DNA of 11,629 bases from Deltaproteobacteria bacterium (lineage in GTDB: Bacteria > Desulfobacterota > DSM-4660 > Desulfatiglandales > HGW-15): NCBI GenBank assembly GCA_019308525.1, contig JAFDIC010000093.1:1-11629 (forward strand). The letters run 5' to 3'. Of the stretch, positions 1 through 6,114 are shown in pieces. The notes beneath the pieces were generated by a model, which did no database searches, was not told the DNA's origin, and saw only the letters and a program-made list of their open reading frames with translations. The position numbers were made by a program, and so were the translations under genes. The number at the start of each line of letters is the position of its first letter. Within the stretch, counting starts at the first letter, position 1.

Positions 1-1
1 C

Positions 2-1273
2 GAGCAGCAGGAGGTCTACGCAAACAGGAGGGGGAATGGTACCACCTTTTTCAGGCATGCGGAACTGGAGAAACTGGGTGTCCCCATCCTCGCAGGAATT
101 TACGGAACCAACCCTGCGGGTGGAGGATACCAGGGGATCAGCCCCACGTTGCTCATCGCCCACAAGGATGCCAATATAGCGGTTGGCGGGGGAGGTATCG
201 TGAGTGGTATGAGCCCCAAGGGTTACTTTGACGAGGAAGGAGCCGAGCAGCTCATAGAGGCCACAAGGCACTTCAAGGAGGTCCCTCCCGGGAGCGTTCC
301 CATCCATTACAATGAAACTGGTTTCTTTAAGGAGGTGTATGATACGGAAACAGAGGTCCTTGATGCCTTGAAGAAATACATGGACATGATGCCCGCCTAT
401 AATCCCGAGTTCTTCCGAGTTGGTGAGCCCAAGGAGCCAAAGTATTCGGGAGACGAGCTCAATTATATCGTTTCATTCAACCAAAAACGCAGTTATAACT
501 TCGACGAAGTGCTTGCCCGAATCTTCGACAACAGCGAACACATGGAGTTCAGGCCCGATTATGGCCCCGAAGTATATACGGGGTTGGCGAAAATAGACGG
601 CTTCCTCATGGGATTTATCGGTAACCGGCAGGGTTTCCTGCCTCCCAATTATCCTGAGTACGCTCCCTACCCGGGAATCGGGGGCAAGTTGTACCGCCAA
701 GGCCTGATAAAAATGAATGAGTTTGTCACCCTCTGTGGACGTGACAGGGTGCCCATAGTATGGTTCCAGGATACCACCGGTATTGATGTGGGAGATATCG
801 CGGAGAAGGCGGAACTTCTCGGGCTTGGACAGGCGCTCATATATTCCATAGAACAGACGGATGTGCCCCAGATGTGCATAGTGTTACGCAAGGGAACGGC
901 TGCCGCCCATTATATCATGGGGGGCCCGACTGCCAACAACCACAACGCCTTTACCCTGGGAACCCCCACGACGGAGATCTACGTGATGCACGGCGAAACC
1001 GCCGCAGCCGCATCCTTTGCCAGGCGACTCGTAAAGGAAAAGGATGCAGGCAGGCCGCTCCAGCCGGTCATAGACAAGATGAACGCCCTTGCCCAACAAT
1101 ACCATGAGCAGTCCAGGCCGTTGTACTGCGCGAGACGCGGATATGTGGATGAAATAGTCTCATTCGAGGATATGCGAAAATACATTGCTGCCTTTGCAGG
1201 GTGCTGTTACCAGAACCCTACTTCCATCTGCCCCCAGAATCACATGATGATACCCAGGATCATCAAAGGTTGA
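2..1273 (+). CDS. gcdA: Glutaconyl-CoA decarboxylase alpha subunit-like carboxyltransferase (5' partial)
   Basis: Biotin-dependent acyl-CoA carboxyltransferase. In the glutaconyl-CoA decarboxylase complex, this subunit moves the carboxyl group of glutaconyl-CoA onto a biotin carrier, and a membrane subunit then decarboxylates it with sodium export. The frame is open from the window edge, so the start lies outside; 423 residues are visible. Known GcdA is about 587 residues from memory, so roughly 160 are missing. Visible marks are the glycine-rich GGGGIVSGMSPKG near residue 60, the GGPTANNHNAF oxyanion-type segment near residue 305, and a C-terminus (TEIYVMHGETAAA, LQPVIDKMN, YQNPTSICP) that follows Acidaminococcus-type GcdA closely. 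Methylmalonyl-CoA decarboxylase or propionyl-CoA carboxylase beta fit less well because of this C-terminal pattern. No carrier or membrane partner is in the window. In anaerobes that degrade aromatics or glutarate, the enzyme converts glutaconyl-CoA to crotonyl-CoA. The substrate is inferred, not shown. Confidence 0.85.
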   Translation, partial: EQQEVYANRRGNGTTFFRHAELEKLGVPILAGIYGTNPAGGGYQGISPTLLIAHKDANIAVGGGGIVSGMSPKGYFDEEGAEQLIEATRHFKEVPPGSVPIHYNETGFFKEVYDTETEVLDALKKYMDMMPAYNPEFFRVGEPKEPKYSGDELNYIVSFNQKRSYNFDEVLARIFDNSEHMEFRPDYGPEVYTGLAKIDGFLMGFIGNRQGFLPPNYPEYAPYPGIGGKLYRQGLIKMNEFVTLCGRDRVPIVWFQDTTGIDVGDIAEKAELLGLGQALIYSIEQTDVPQMCIVLRKGTAAAHYIMGGPTANNHNAFTLGTPTTEIYVMHGETAAAASFARRLVKEKDAGRPLQPVIDKMNALAQQYHEQSRPLYCARRGYVDEIVSFEDMRKYIAAFAGCCYQNPTSICPQNHMMIPRIIKG

Positions 1274-1279
1274 AAAAAA

Positions 1280-1310
1280 CAGGGGGAGGGACTTCCTCCT
1301 TCCCTCTTTC
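1280..1310. terminator. Candidate intrinsic terminator between convergent genes
   Basis: The 47-bp gap between the convergent gcdA and serK-like genes holds an inverted repeat, GAGGGA at 1286-1291 and TCCCTC at 1301-1306, with a 9-nt loop. On the minus strand it is followed within about 7 nt by seven T residues (1279-1273), so it looks better suited to stopping minus-strand transcripts. On the plus strand only a short TTT follows. The stem is short, so this is a moderate call. Confidence 0.4.
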
Positions 1311-1320
1311 CCTTCACTGC

Positions 1321-2211
1321 TCATCTCCTGTCCTGAAATACCAGCAGGGGTTCGTCGTAGGTACGTCCTTTGAAGTCCCGGCCGGGCTCCAGTCTCATCA
1401 CTTCTTTTCTGTCCAAAAGTTCCCTGACCCTAGCGCTTATTTCCTCCAGGGCGATCTCTTCTTTGAACCATCCTATGGGGACATTCAAATTCACAGGCCT
1501 GACCGGAATCAGGTGGCGAGTCGACTTTGGGGCAAATATCTTTCCCGCCATTACGGCCTCGACCACCATCTCCTTGGTAATCCTGGGGGTCAAGATGATG
1601 ATCTCCTTGTCTCCCAGACAGGCAGGAAAGTCCTCCTCGTACACTTGACGACAGGGGACATATTCAAGCTCGACACCCGTCTTGATGAGTTTCCTCTGTA
1701 TGTCTTCCACCTTGTCGTAGGCACTGACTGCGTCCTTCACTACATCTCCGTCAAATATTACGCTTGCAAAGAAATCTCCCTGTTGAATACCGCAAGAGTA
1801 AGGATTTTCCAGCATTCTTTCCTCCAGGGATTTCAAGTCAGCAACCCGGCACAGGGTGCCGCCTGTCTCTTTGACCATGTCTGTCACTATGGCAAGGCTC
1901 TCGACCTTGCGAAGCAATCTGAACCAGTACCTGAGCTTGATATCTTCGTGGAAATAGTCCACCCTGCAAACGGTTATGAATCTCAGCCCCAGTTTTCTAA
2001 AGGCAAAGGTGCGGTGGTTTCCGTCCAACACAATGTTATTTCTCTCTATGATGACCGGGTCTTCCAGTGTCCCGCAACTTCTCAGTTCGGAAACCAGACC
2101 CTCCATGAACTCATTGACAACCCGTTCGTGCAAGAAAAGGGAATCTATTCCTGTAACCCCCAGCTCCAGTTCAAATCCCTTATTTCTTATGATCAATCCT
2201 CGTTTACACAT
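1321..2211 (-). CDS. SerK/SbnI-family free L-serine kinase-like protein (ParB/sulfiredoxin fold)
   Basis: Probable kinase that phosphorylates free L-serine to O-phosphoserine. Known members are archaeal ADP-dependent SerK and ATP-dependent staphylococcal SbnI. Residues are numbered from the ATG at 2211 (296 aa). The N-terminal domain has the pair HE at 28-29 and VLDGNHR at 62-67, then VDYF at 84-87. These line up with the catalytic Glu30 and Asp69 regions of Thermococcus SerK, which I recall from memory. Further on, KIFAPKSTRH (224-233) matches the conserved C-terminal SPKTTRH segment of SerK. There is no helix-turn-helix, so it is not a partition protein. About 45 extra residues follow the last shared segment. 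An in-frame GTG at 2259 would start 2 nt after the upstream stop and add 16 residues; neither start has a good ribosome site. ATG is chosen because it places the catalytic Glu as in the family. It lies directly downstream of the GcvT-SHMT fusion, which would supply serine. The nucleotide donor cannot be read from the sequence. Confidence 0.72.
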   Translation of the reverse strand: MCKRGLIIRNKGFELELGVTGIDSLFLHERVVNEFMEGLVSELRSCGTLEDPVIIERNNIVLDGNHRTFAFRKLGLRFITVCRVDYFHEDIKLRYWFRLLRKVESLAIVTDMVKETGGTLCRVADLKSLEERMLENPYSCGIQQGDFFASVIFDGDVVKDAVSAYDKVEDIQRKLIKTGVELEYVPCRQVYEEDFPACLGDKEIIILTPRITKEMVVEAVMAGKIFAPKSTRHLIPVRPVNLNVPIGWFKEEIALEEISARVRELLDRKEVMRLEPGRDFKGRTYDEPLLVFQDRR

Positions 2212-2261
2212 ACCCTCACTCTGAAAAAGATCACAATTCTCCGCCCCGCTAGGAACCACAG

Positions 2262-4913
2262 CTAAAGAAAATCCCGCAATTTGAACGCAAGATCCTGGAA
2301 TTCTTCTTCCTTAAAGCAAAACTTGAGATCCTGGAATCGGCCCCTCAAGGATTTGACTCTTTCCCGGACGTTTTTGCGCTTTTTTATCACTTCGTGCATG
2401 AGCCCGGCCAACTCTCGGAAACCGTCCTCCTCCATGCCGAAGCGGGTCATCTCCGCCACGCCGAGTCTCAAATAGCCCGCCGCTGAGAAACTCTCTTCCT
2501 CTGGCCCGGCCTGGAAATTACAAACAATATTGCTTTCTTCCAGCCTCCTTGCTATCTCCGGACCAACTCCGTAGCCGACCCTTACAAGCACCTGATGTGT
2601 CTCGGTAAAATCCAGGGACGGATCACCCGCAACCTCCAGTCCCTGATCCCACAGGGCCCTGGCAAAGGCCTTGGCATTTCCTATGACCTTCTCCTGATAT
2701 TCATCCTTGAAATGGTTCATCTCATATGTGGCCATCAGCAAGCCCAGGAGAGTCCCCAGGTGGTGATTGGACACCAAACCCGGGAAAGCGCGACGTTGCA
2801 CGGCCTCCCAGAGTTCGTACTTCTCTTCTTCTTCCTTGAATCGGCTCCCTATTATCCCCCTCTGTGTTCCGAAGAATGTCTTGTGTGTAGAACCCGTTAC
2901 CAGGTCGGCACCCTCCTTGAAGGGCTCTTGAAAGGAGGGCCCGATCAGCCCGAAGACATGGGCCATGTCATAAACAATGACCGCATCTATCCCCATATCA
3001 TCTAGAAATTGGCGGATTTCCCCTATTGGTTCCCTGTGCAAGATGACGCTCTTTCCGAAAACTACCAGCTCCGGCCTGAACTCATCGATCAGCTCCAGGG
3101 TCGCCTTGACATCCACCTTGTAAGGATTCTCGTGCATCACCGGAAAATTGATCACGGCCGGCCGCTCTGTCCTGGGGTCCCGGGCGACAAAGTCCCTCAG
3201 CGCCCCCATTGGCTGAGCGCTGAGGTGTCCCCCTTTGCCGATATGGTGATTCATTACCTGGCGAATTCTCCGTGGTTCACTCTTTCTGTCTGCACGGTTT
3301 ATGTAGTCCACCATTGCACTGAATACCGTAATATTTGCCGTCTGTCCGCTAATGAGTCTCGTCTCCGCCTCCTGAGAACCCATGAACACGCGCATCTCCT
3401 GTGCCAGGAGCTCTTCGCACTCCCTGATAAAATCTGTTCCCTGATAGTAATAGATATCCGTATCATAGAAGGCCTTCAGTTTCCTGTGTTCGGCGTACCG
3501 AAAGGCCGGATCCATTACTGAGAGGAGCCTTGACATGGGAGATATGGTCATCTCTGAAGGGATCAGGTTGACACACTCCTTCTGCCTCCAGCGTGTATTT
3601 TCCACGGCCTTCCCAAGCAACAGGCCGACCTTCTCGACTGTTTCACCCTCTGCTCTCCTCTTGGGTGGTGTCTCAAAATCGAAGAGGATGGGTCTCGAAT
3701 ATGGAGGCGCTTCACTCCGCAGATGGTAAGGTACGACCAGGGCTTCCACCCGCTTCCCCCGGATATCTATTTCCACCCTGTCCTCATCCACTATATCGCT
3801 GTCGATATATCCAAGGCCGATAGACCTGAGAATCCCTTCATCCCTAAAAACACAGTCAAGCCCCTCGCCCTCGGTTTTCCACATGGGAACCATGGTCCCG
3901 CTCGTAACGTATCCCACGTGTTTGCTCTCCTTGAAGATCCGGGCTCCCGGGCGGGCGACGCCTCTTCCTGAAACTGCTATGGGGTGTACAATCCGTGGCA
4001 GGTACCGGGTCATTGAATAGTCCCGCGCAAGTATTCTCTTGTAGGCCTCGAATTGCTTAAGAAGGGCGTCCTTCCCAATGAATTGTCCTTTCAGGGGAGA
4101 AAAACTTAATGCGATTCGAGCGCCTGGAGAGGCCAGGAGAGGGATCTCCCGCCCCTCGGGGTCTGTGCCGAGTTCGTGCCCATAAAGGGCCAAACCAGCT
4201 TCCAACCTCAGGGTATCCCGGGCCCCAAGGCCCACAGGGTTGGCCCCATGTTCAGTCAGCAGATCCCATAGCATCAGCCCGTGTTCACGGCGCGCAAACA
4301 ATTCAAAACAAATGGGTTCCCCGGTGTAACCCGTTCTTGCGATCATCACCCGGGCTCCGGAAATCCCGACCACCCTTACAGAGTTTCTGAAGGGTTCCGG
4401 GAGGTAACCTGAATCAATTATCCTCAGCAAAATCTCCCTGGATTTAGGGCCTTGGAGGGAAAGCATAACAATCTCTTCTGTTTGATCAGCAATTTCCAAG
4501 TCCTTGTATGCCTTTGAATTGTCCAGCAGATAATCCCAATCCTTCTCAGTGTTGGCCGCGTTGACCACCAGGAGATATTCGTCTTTCTTGAAGCGGTAAA
4601 GATATGCATCATCAAGGGCGCCCCCGTTCTCATTTTGAATAAAGGTGTACTGGGCCCCAGTGATCCTCGGGTCCAGGGCCTCTGCATTGTTGCTAAGCAT
4701 GCGTTGCAGGAAAAGTAATGTGTCATTTCCTCTGAAAGTGAACCGTCCCATGTGGGAAACGTCGAAAAGTCCGGCCTCTCTCCGAGTCAAAAGGTGTTCC
4801 GTGATTATCCCCGTGGGGTAGAAAATGGGCATTTCCCATCCCCCAAACATCTCTATCTTTGCTCCCAAGGAAAGATGCCTCTGATAAAACAGCGTTCTTC
4901 TTGGCTCACCCAT
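2262..4913 (-). CDS. Bifunctional GcvT (aminomethyltransferase)-serine hydroxymethyltransferase fusion
   Basis: This 883-residue protein joins two folate enzymes. Residues 1-410 are glycine-cleavage T protein, which moves the aminomethyl carbon from H-protein to tetrahydrofolate, giving 5,10-methylene-THF and ammonia. Its marks are GGWEMP (24-29), NGGALDD with the catalytic Asp at 101-102, VVNAANTEKD (116-125), GYTGE (195-199), GLGARDTLRLEAGL (228-241) and GYVTSGTM (334-341). Residues 425-865 are a divergent PLP-dependent SHMT, which converts glycine plus methylene-THF to serine. Its marks are IPSE with Glu454, SGQTAN (522-527), GGHL with His563, DMAH (649-652), STHK with the PLP lysine at 678, and YLRLG with Arg816. 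A short linker (411-424) joins the halves, with no stop or frame change. The ATG is preceded by AAGGAG at 6-nt spacing. The gene heads a two-gene unit with the SerK-like gene 50 nt or less downstream. H- and P-proteins must be encoded elsewhere. Both active sites look intact, so bifunctionality is likely but inferred. Confidence 0.9.
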   Translation of the reverse strand: MGEPRRTLFYQRHLSLGAKIEMFGGWEMPIFYPTGIITEHLLTRREAGLFDVSHMGRFTFRGNDTLLFLQRMLSNNAEALDPRITGAQYTFIQNENGGALDDAYLYRFKKDEYLLVVNAANTEKDWDYLLDNSKAYKDLEIADQTEEIVMLSLQGPKSREILLRIIDSGYLPEPFRNSVRVVGISGARVMIARTGYTGEPICFELFARREHGLMLWDLLTEHGANPVGLGARDTLRLEAGLALYGHELGTDPEGREIPLLASPGARIALSFSPLKGQFIGKDALLKQFEAYKRILARDYSMTRYLPRIVHPIAVSGRGVARPGARIFKESKHVGYVTSGTMVPMWKTEGEGLDCVFRDEGILRSIGLGYIDSDIVDEDRVEIDIRGKRVEALVVPYHLRSEAPPYSRPILFDFETPPKRRAEGETVEKVGLLLGKAVENTRWRQKECVNLIPSEMTISPMSRLLSVMDPAFRYAEHRKLKAFYDTDIYYYQGTDFIRECEELLAQEMRVFMGSQEAETRLISGQTANITVFSAMVDYINRADRKSEPRRIRQVMNHHIGKGGHLSAQPMGALRDFVARDPRTERPAVINFPVMHENPYKVDVKATLELIDEFRPELVVFGKSVILHREPIGEIRQFLDDMGIDAVIVYDMAHVFGLIGPSFQEPFKEGADLVTGSTHKTFFGTQRGIIGSRFKEEEEKYELWEAVQRRAFPGLVSNHHLGTLLGLLMATYEMNHFKDEYQEKVIGNAKAFARALWDQGLEVAGDPSLDFTETHQVLVRVGYGVGPEIARRLEESNIVCNFQAGPEEESFSAAGYLRLGVAEMTRFGMEEDGFRELAGLMHEVIKKRKNVRERVKSLRGRFQDLKFCFKEEEFQDLAFKLRDFL

Positions 4914-4976
4914 TGTTTCTCCTTGTTCTCACTTCCTGGAAGGATCATAAAGCTAAGGAATATTTGCGACACTGAA

Positions 4977-5003
4977 ATTATAGGATAGAAGCAGTTATGT
5001 CAA
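4977..5003 (-). promoter_or_regulatory. Sigma70-type promoter for the gcvT-SHMT/serK-like unit
   Basis: On the minus strand a perfect -35 TTGACA (5003-4998) is followed after 15 bp by a perfect -10 TATAAT (4982-4977). An alternative -10, TAATTT at 17-bp spacing, overlaps it. The predicted transcript would start near 4970 and leave a leader of about 55 nt ending in AAGGAG before the ATG at 4913. That leader is too short for a glycine riboswitch. Confidence 0.6.
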
Positions 5004-5011
5004 TTCCTAAC

Positions 5012-5023
5012 GGGCTTTTGCCC
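5012..5023. repeat. Small dyad GGGC-tttt-GCCC just upstream of the -35 box
   Basis: A perfect 4-bp inverted repeat with a 4-nt loop lies 8 bp beyond the -35 hexamer of the fusion-gene promoter. It might be a regulator site, or the stem of a weak hairpin. It is short enough to occur by chance. Confidence 0.25.
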
Positions 5024-5041
5024 AAAGATATCCGCTGCTTC

Positions 5042-5083
5042 CAAATCATTTTTTTCTTAATCCCTTGGTTTACTCATGATTTG
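5042..5083. repeat. 7-bp inverted repeat CAAATCA / TGATTTG
   Basis: CAAATCA at 5042-5048 and TGATTTG at 5077-5083 form a perfect inverted repeat with a 28-nt spacer, in the AT-richer part of the 298-bp gap upstream of the fusion gene. An operator or a long-loop hairpin is possible. Nothing else supports a function. Confidence 0.2.
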
Positions 5084-5148
5084 ATGTGCAAAATCCGCTA
5101 TCATGCACCCAACAGAAGAGGTGGGTTGGTATGGGGAAGGACACGGGC

Positions 5149-5172
5149 AAAAATTGGTGAAGCGGCCCCAAT
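5149..5172 (-). terminator. Candidate terminator downstream of thiM
   Basis: On the minus strand, ATTGG (5172-5168), a 10-nt loop and CCAAT (5157-5153) form a 5-bp stem running straight into a run of five T residues (5153-5149). It lies about 40 nt after the thiM stop, where the long thi operon should end. The stem is short and AT-rich at its base, so termination may be weak. Confidence 0.35.
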
Positions 5173-5211
5173 GTGTGAGCAGGGCGGCAAGCCCCATGAC
5201 TGCCAGGACGC

Positions 5212-6021
5212 CTACTGCTTGATCATTGCCCCTTGCTCCAGCCGCTTGCCGTCAATGGTGTAGAGGGCATCCAGCATGGCAACCTGGAAGCTTCCCGGCG
5301 CCTTTGCCTTTTCTGCCGCCACTTCCCCTGCAAGGCCGAAGTATGCGAGGCCGGCGGCACACGCCCGGGCAAGGTCATCATCTACCGCCAGAAATGCCCC
5401 GATGATCACGGTAGCCGTGCAGCCGGTACCGGTAACGTAGCCCATCAACTCGTGGCCGTTATGGACCATGTAGATCTGACCACCGTAGGTTACCAGGTCA
5501 ACTTTTCCTGTAATCGCCAGGGTGGTATCAAGCTCCCTGGCCAATGTGATGGCGGCATCTGCCGCCTCATCCACGCTGTGCAGGGAGTCGACTCCTTTGG
5601 TCCTTGAATCCTCCCGTGCCAGCGAGAGCACTTCTGAAGCATTCCCCCGAACCACTGAAATATCCAGTTCCTTTATCAGTCTCTTGGCAGCTTCGGTCCG
5701 GAGGCCGGTAGCACCTGATCCAACGGGGTCCAGGATAATGGGTATGCCCATTTCATTGGCTTTCTTGCCTGCCTTCAGCATTGAATCTATCCAGTATGGT
5801 GTCAGGGTCCCTATGTTCAATACGAGGGCGCCGGCCAGGGATACCATTTCTTCAACCTCTTCCAGGGCATGGGCCATTACCGGAGAGGCCCCACACGCCA
5901 AGAGCGCGTTGGCGGTGTAATTCATGACCACAAAGTTGGTGATGTTGTGAATCAAAGGCTTCTTTTCCCGGATCACATGAAGGTCCTTCGCTGCTCTTTT
6001 TGCAAGGCTCTGATCAAACAT
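5212..6021 (-). CDS. thiM: Hydroxyethylthiazole kinase ThiM
   Basis: ThiM phosphorylates 4-methyl-5-(2-hydroxyethyl)thiazole with ATP, a thiamine salvage step that feeds ThiE. Residues are numbered from the ATG at 6021 (269 aa, normal for the family). Marks are PLIHNITNFVVMN (22-34), the substrate-binding N-terminus; ILDPVGSGAT (96-105); VRGNASE (124-130); and VTGTGCTATVIIGAF (196-210), with the conserved ribokinase-like anion hole and Cys201. The frame is open for 25 more codons upstream, but those residues do not resemble ThiM, and GGAGG lies 9 nt before the chosen ATG. It is the last gene of the thiE-thiL-thiM run, separated from thiL by 93 bp that contains a hairpin. No thiD is visible beside it, so HMP-PP must come from elsewhere in the genome. 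Confidence 0.95.
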   Translation of the reverse strand: MFDQSLAKRAAKDLHVIREKKPLIHNITNFVVMNYTANALLACGASPVMAHALEEVEEMVSLAGALVLNIGTLTPYWIDSMLKAGKKANEMGIPIILDPVGSGATGLRTEAAKRLIKELDISVVRGNASEVLSLAREDSRTKGVDSLHSVDEAADAAITLARELDTTLAITGKVDLVTYGGQIYMVHNGHELMGYVTGTGCTATVIIGAFLAVDDDLARACAAGLAYFGLAGEVAAEKAKAPGSFQVAMLDALYTIDGKRLEQGAMIKQ

Positions 6022-6054
6022 TCTCTCTTTCCTCCATTGAAGCGTGATGGCTTT

Positions 6055-6074
6055 GCAGAAAGTCCAATTTCTGC
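6055..6074 (-). repeat. Perfect 7-bp hairpin in the thiL-thiM gap
   Basis: GCAGAAA and TTTCTGC are separated by 6 nt and form a perfect hairpin 34 nt upstream of the thiM start. No T-run follows on the minus strand, so it is not a standard terminator. It could be an mRNA stability or processing element, or it could reduce thiM expression relative to thiL. Function is inferred only. Confidence 0.35.
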
Positions 6075-6114
6075 GTTCCCCGGTGACCTTTTTCAATCCC
6101 TGTTTAGCCGGGAG

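Larger units (their letters stand above)
4914..5211. other. 298-bp intergenic region between thiM and the GcvT-SHMT fusion
   Basis: This is the only long gap in the window. In minus-strand order it holds the candidate thiM terminator, a mixed stretch with no ORF that resembles a protein, an AT-rich segment with an inverted repeat, a small GC dyad, and a consensus promoter. I looked for glycine, THF and TPP riboswitch core motifs and for a tRNA, and recognised none. An open plus-strand frame at 4997-5263 has no recognisable protein features and runs into thiM. Confidence 0.6.

Noticed and set aside
1321..2259. Reading the ParB-like gene as a chromosome partition protein
   Set aside because: It lacks the helix-turn-helix and dimer domains of ParB, and its C-terminal APKSTRH segment belongs to the SerK type.
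1201..2265. A 354-codon plus-strand open frame
   Set aside because: It lies opposite the SerK-like gene and overlaps the gcdA end. Its translation shows no domain, and it is a shadow of the conserved minus-strand protein.
4914..5211. Possible glycine, THF or TPP riboswitch in the gap
   Set aside because: The leader after the predicted promoter is only about 55 nt, and I saw none of the conserved core motifs on the minus strand.
4997..5263. Small plus-strand open frame of 88 codons
   Set aside because: It has no recognisable protein features, crosses the promoter and the thiM end, and resembles no known family.
6022..6096. 25-codon N-terminal extension of ThiM
   Set aside because: The extra residues do not resemble ThiM, and a good ribosome site precedes the internal ATG at 6021.
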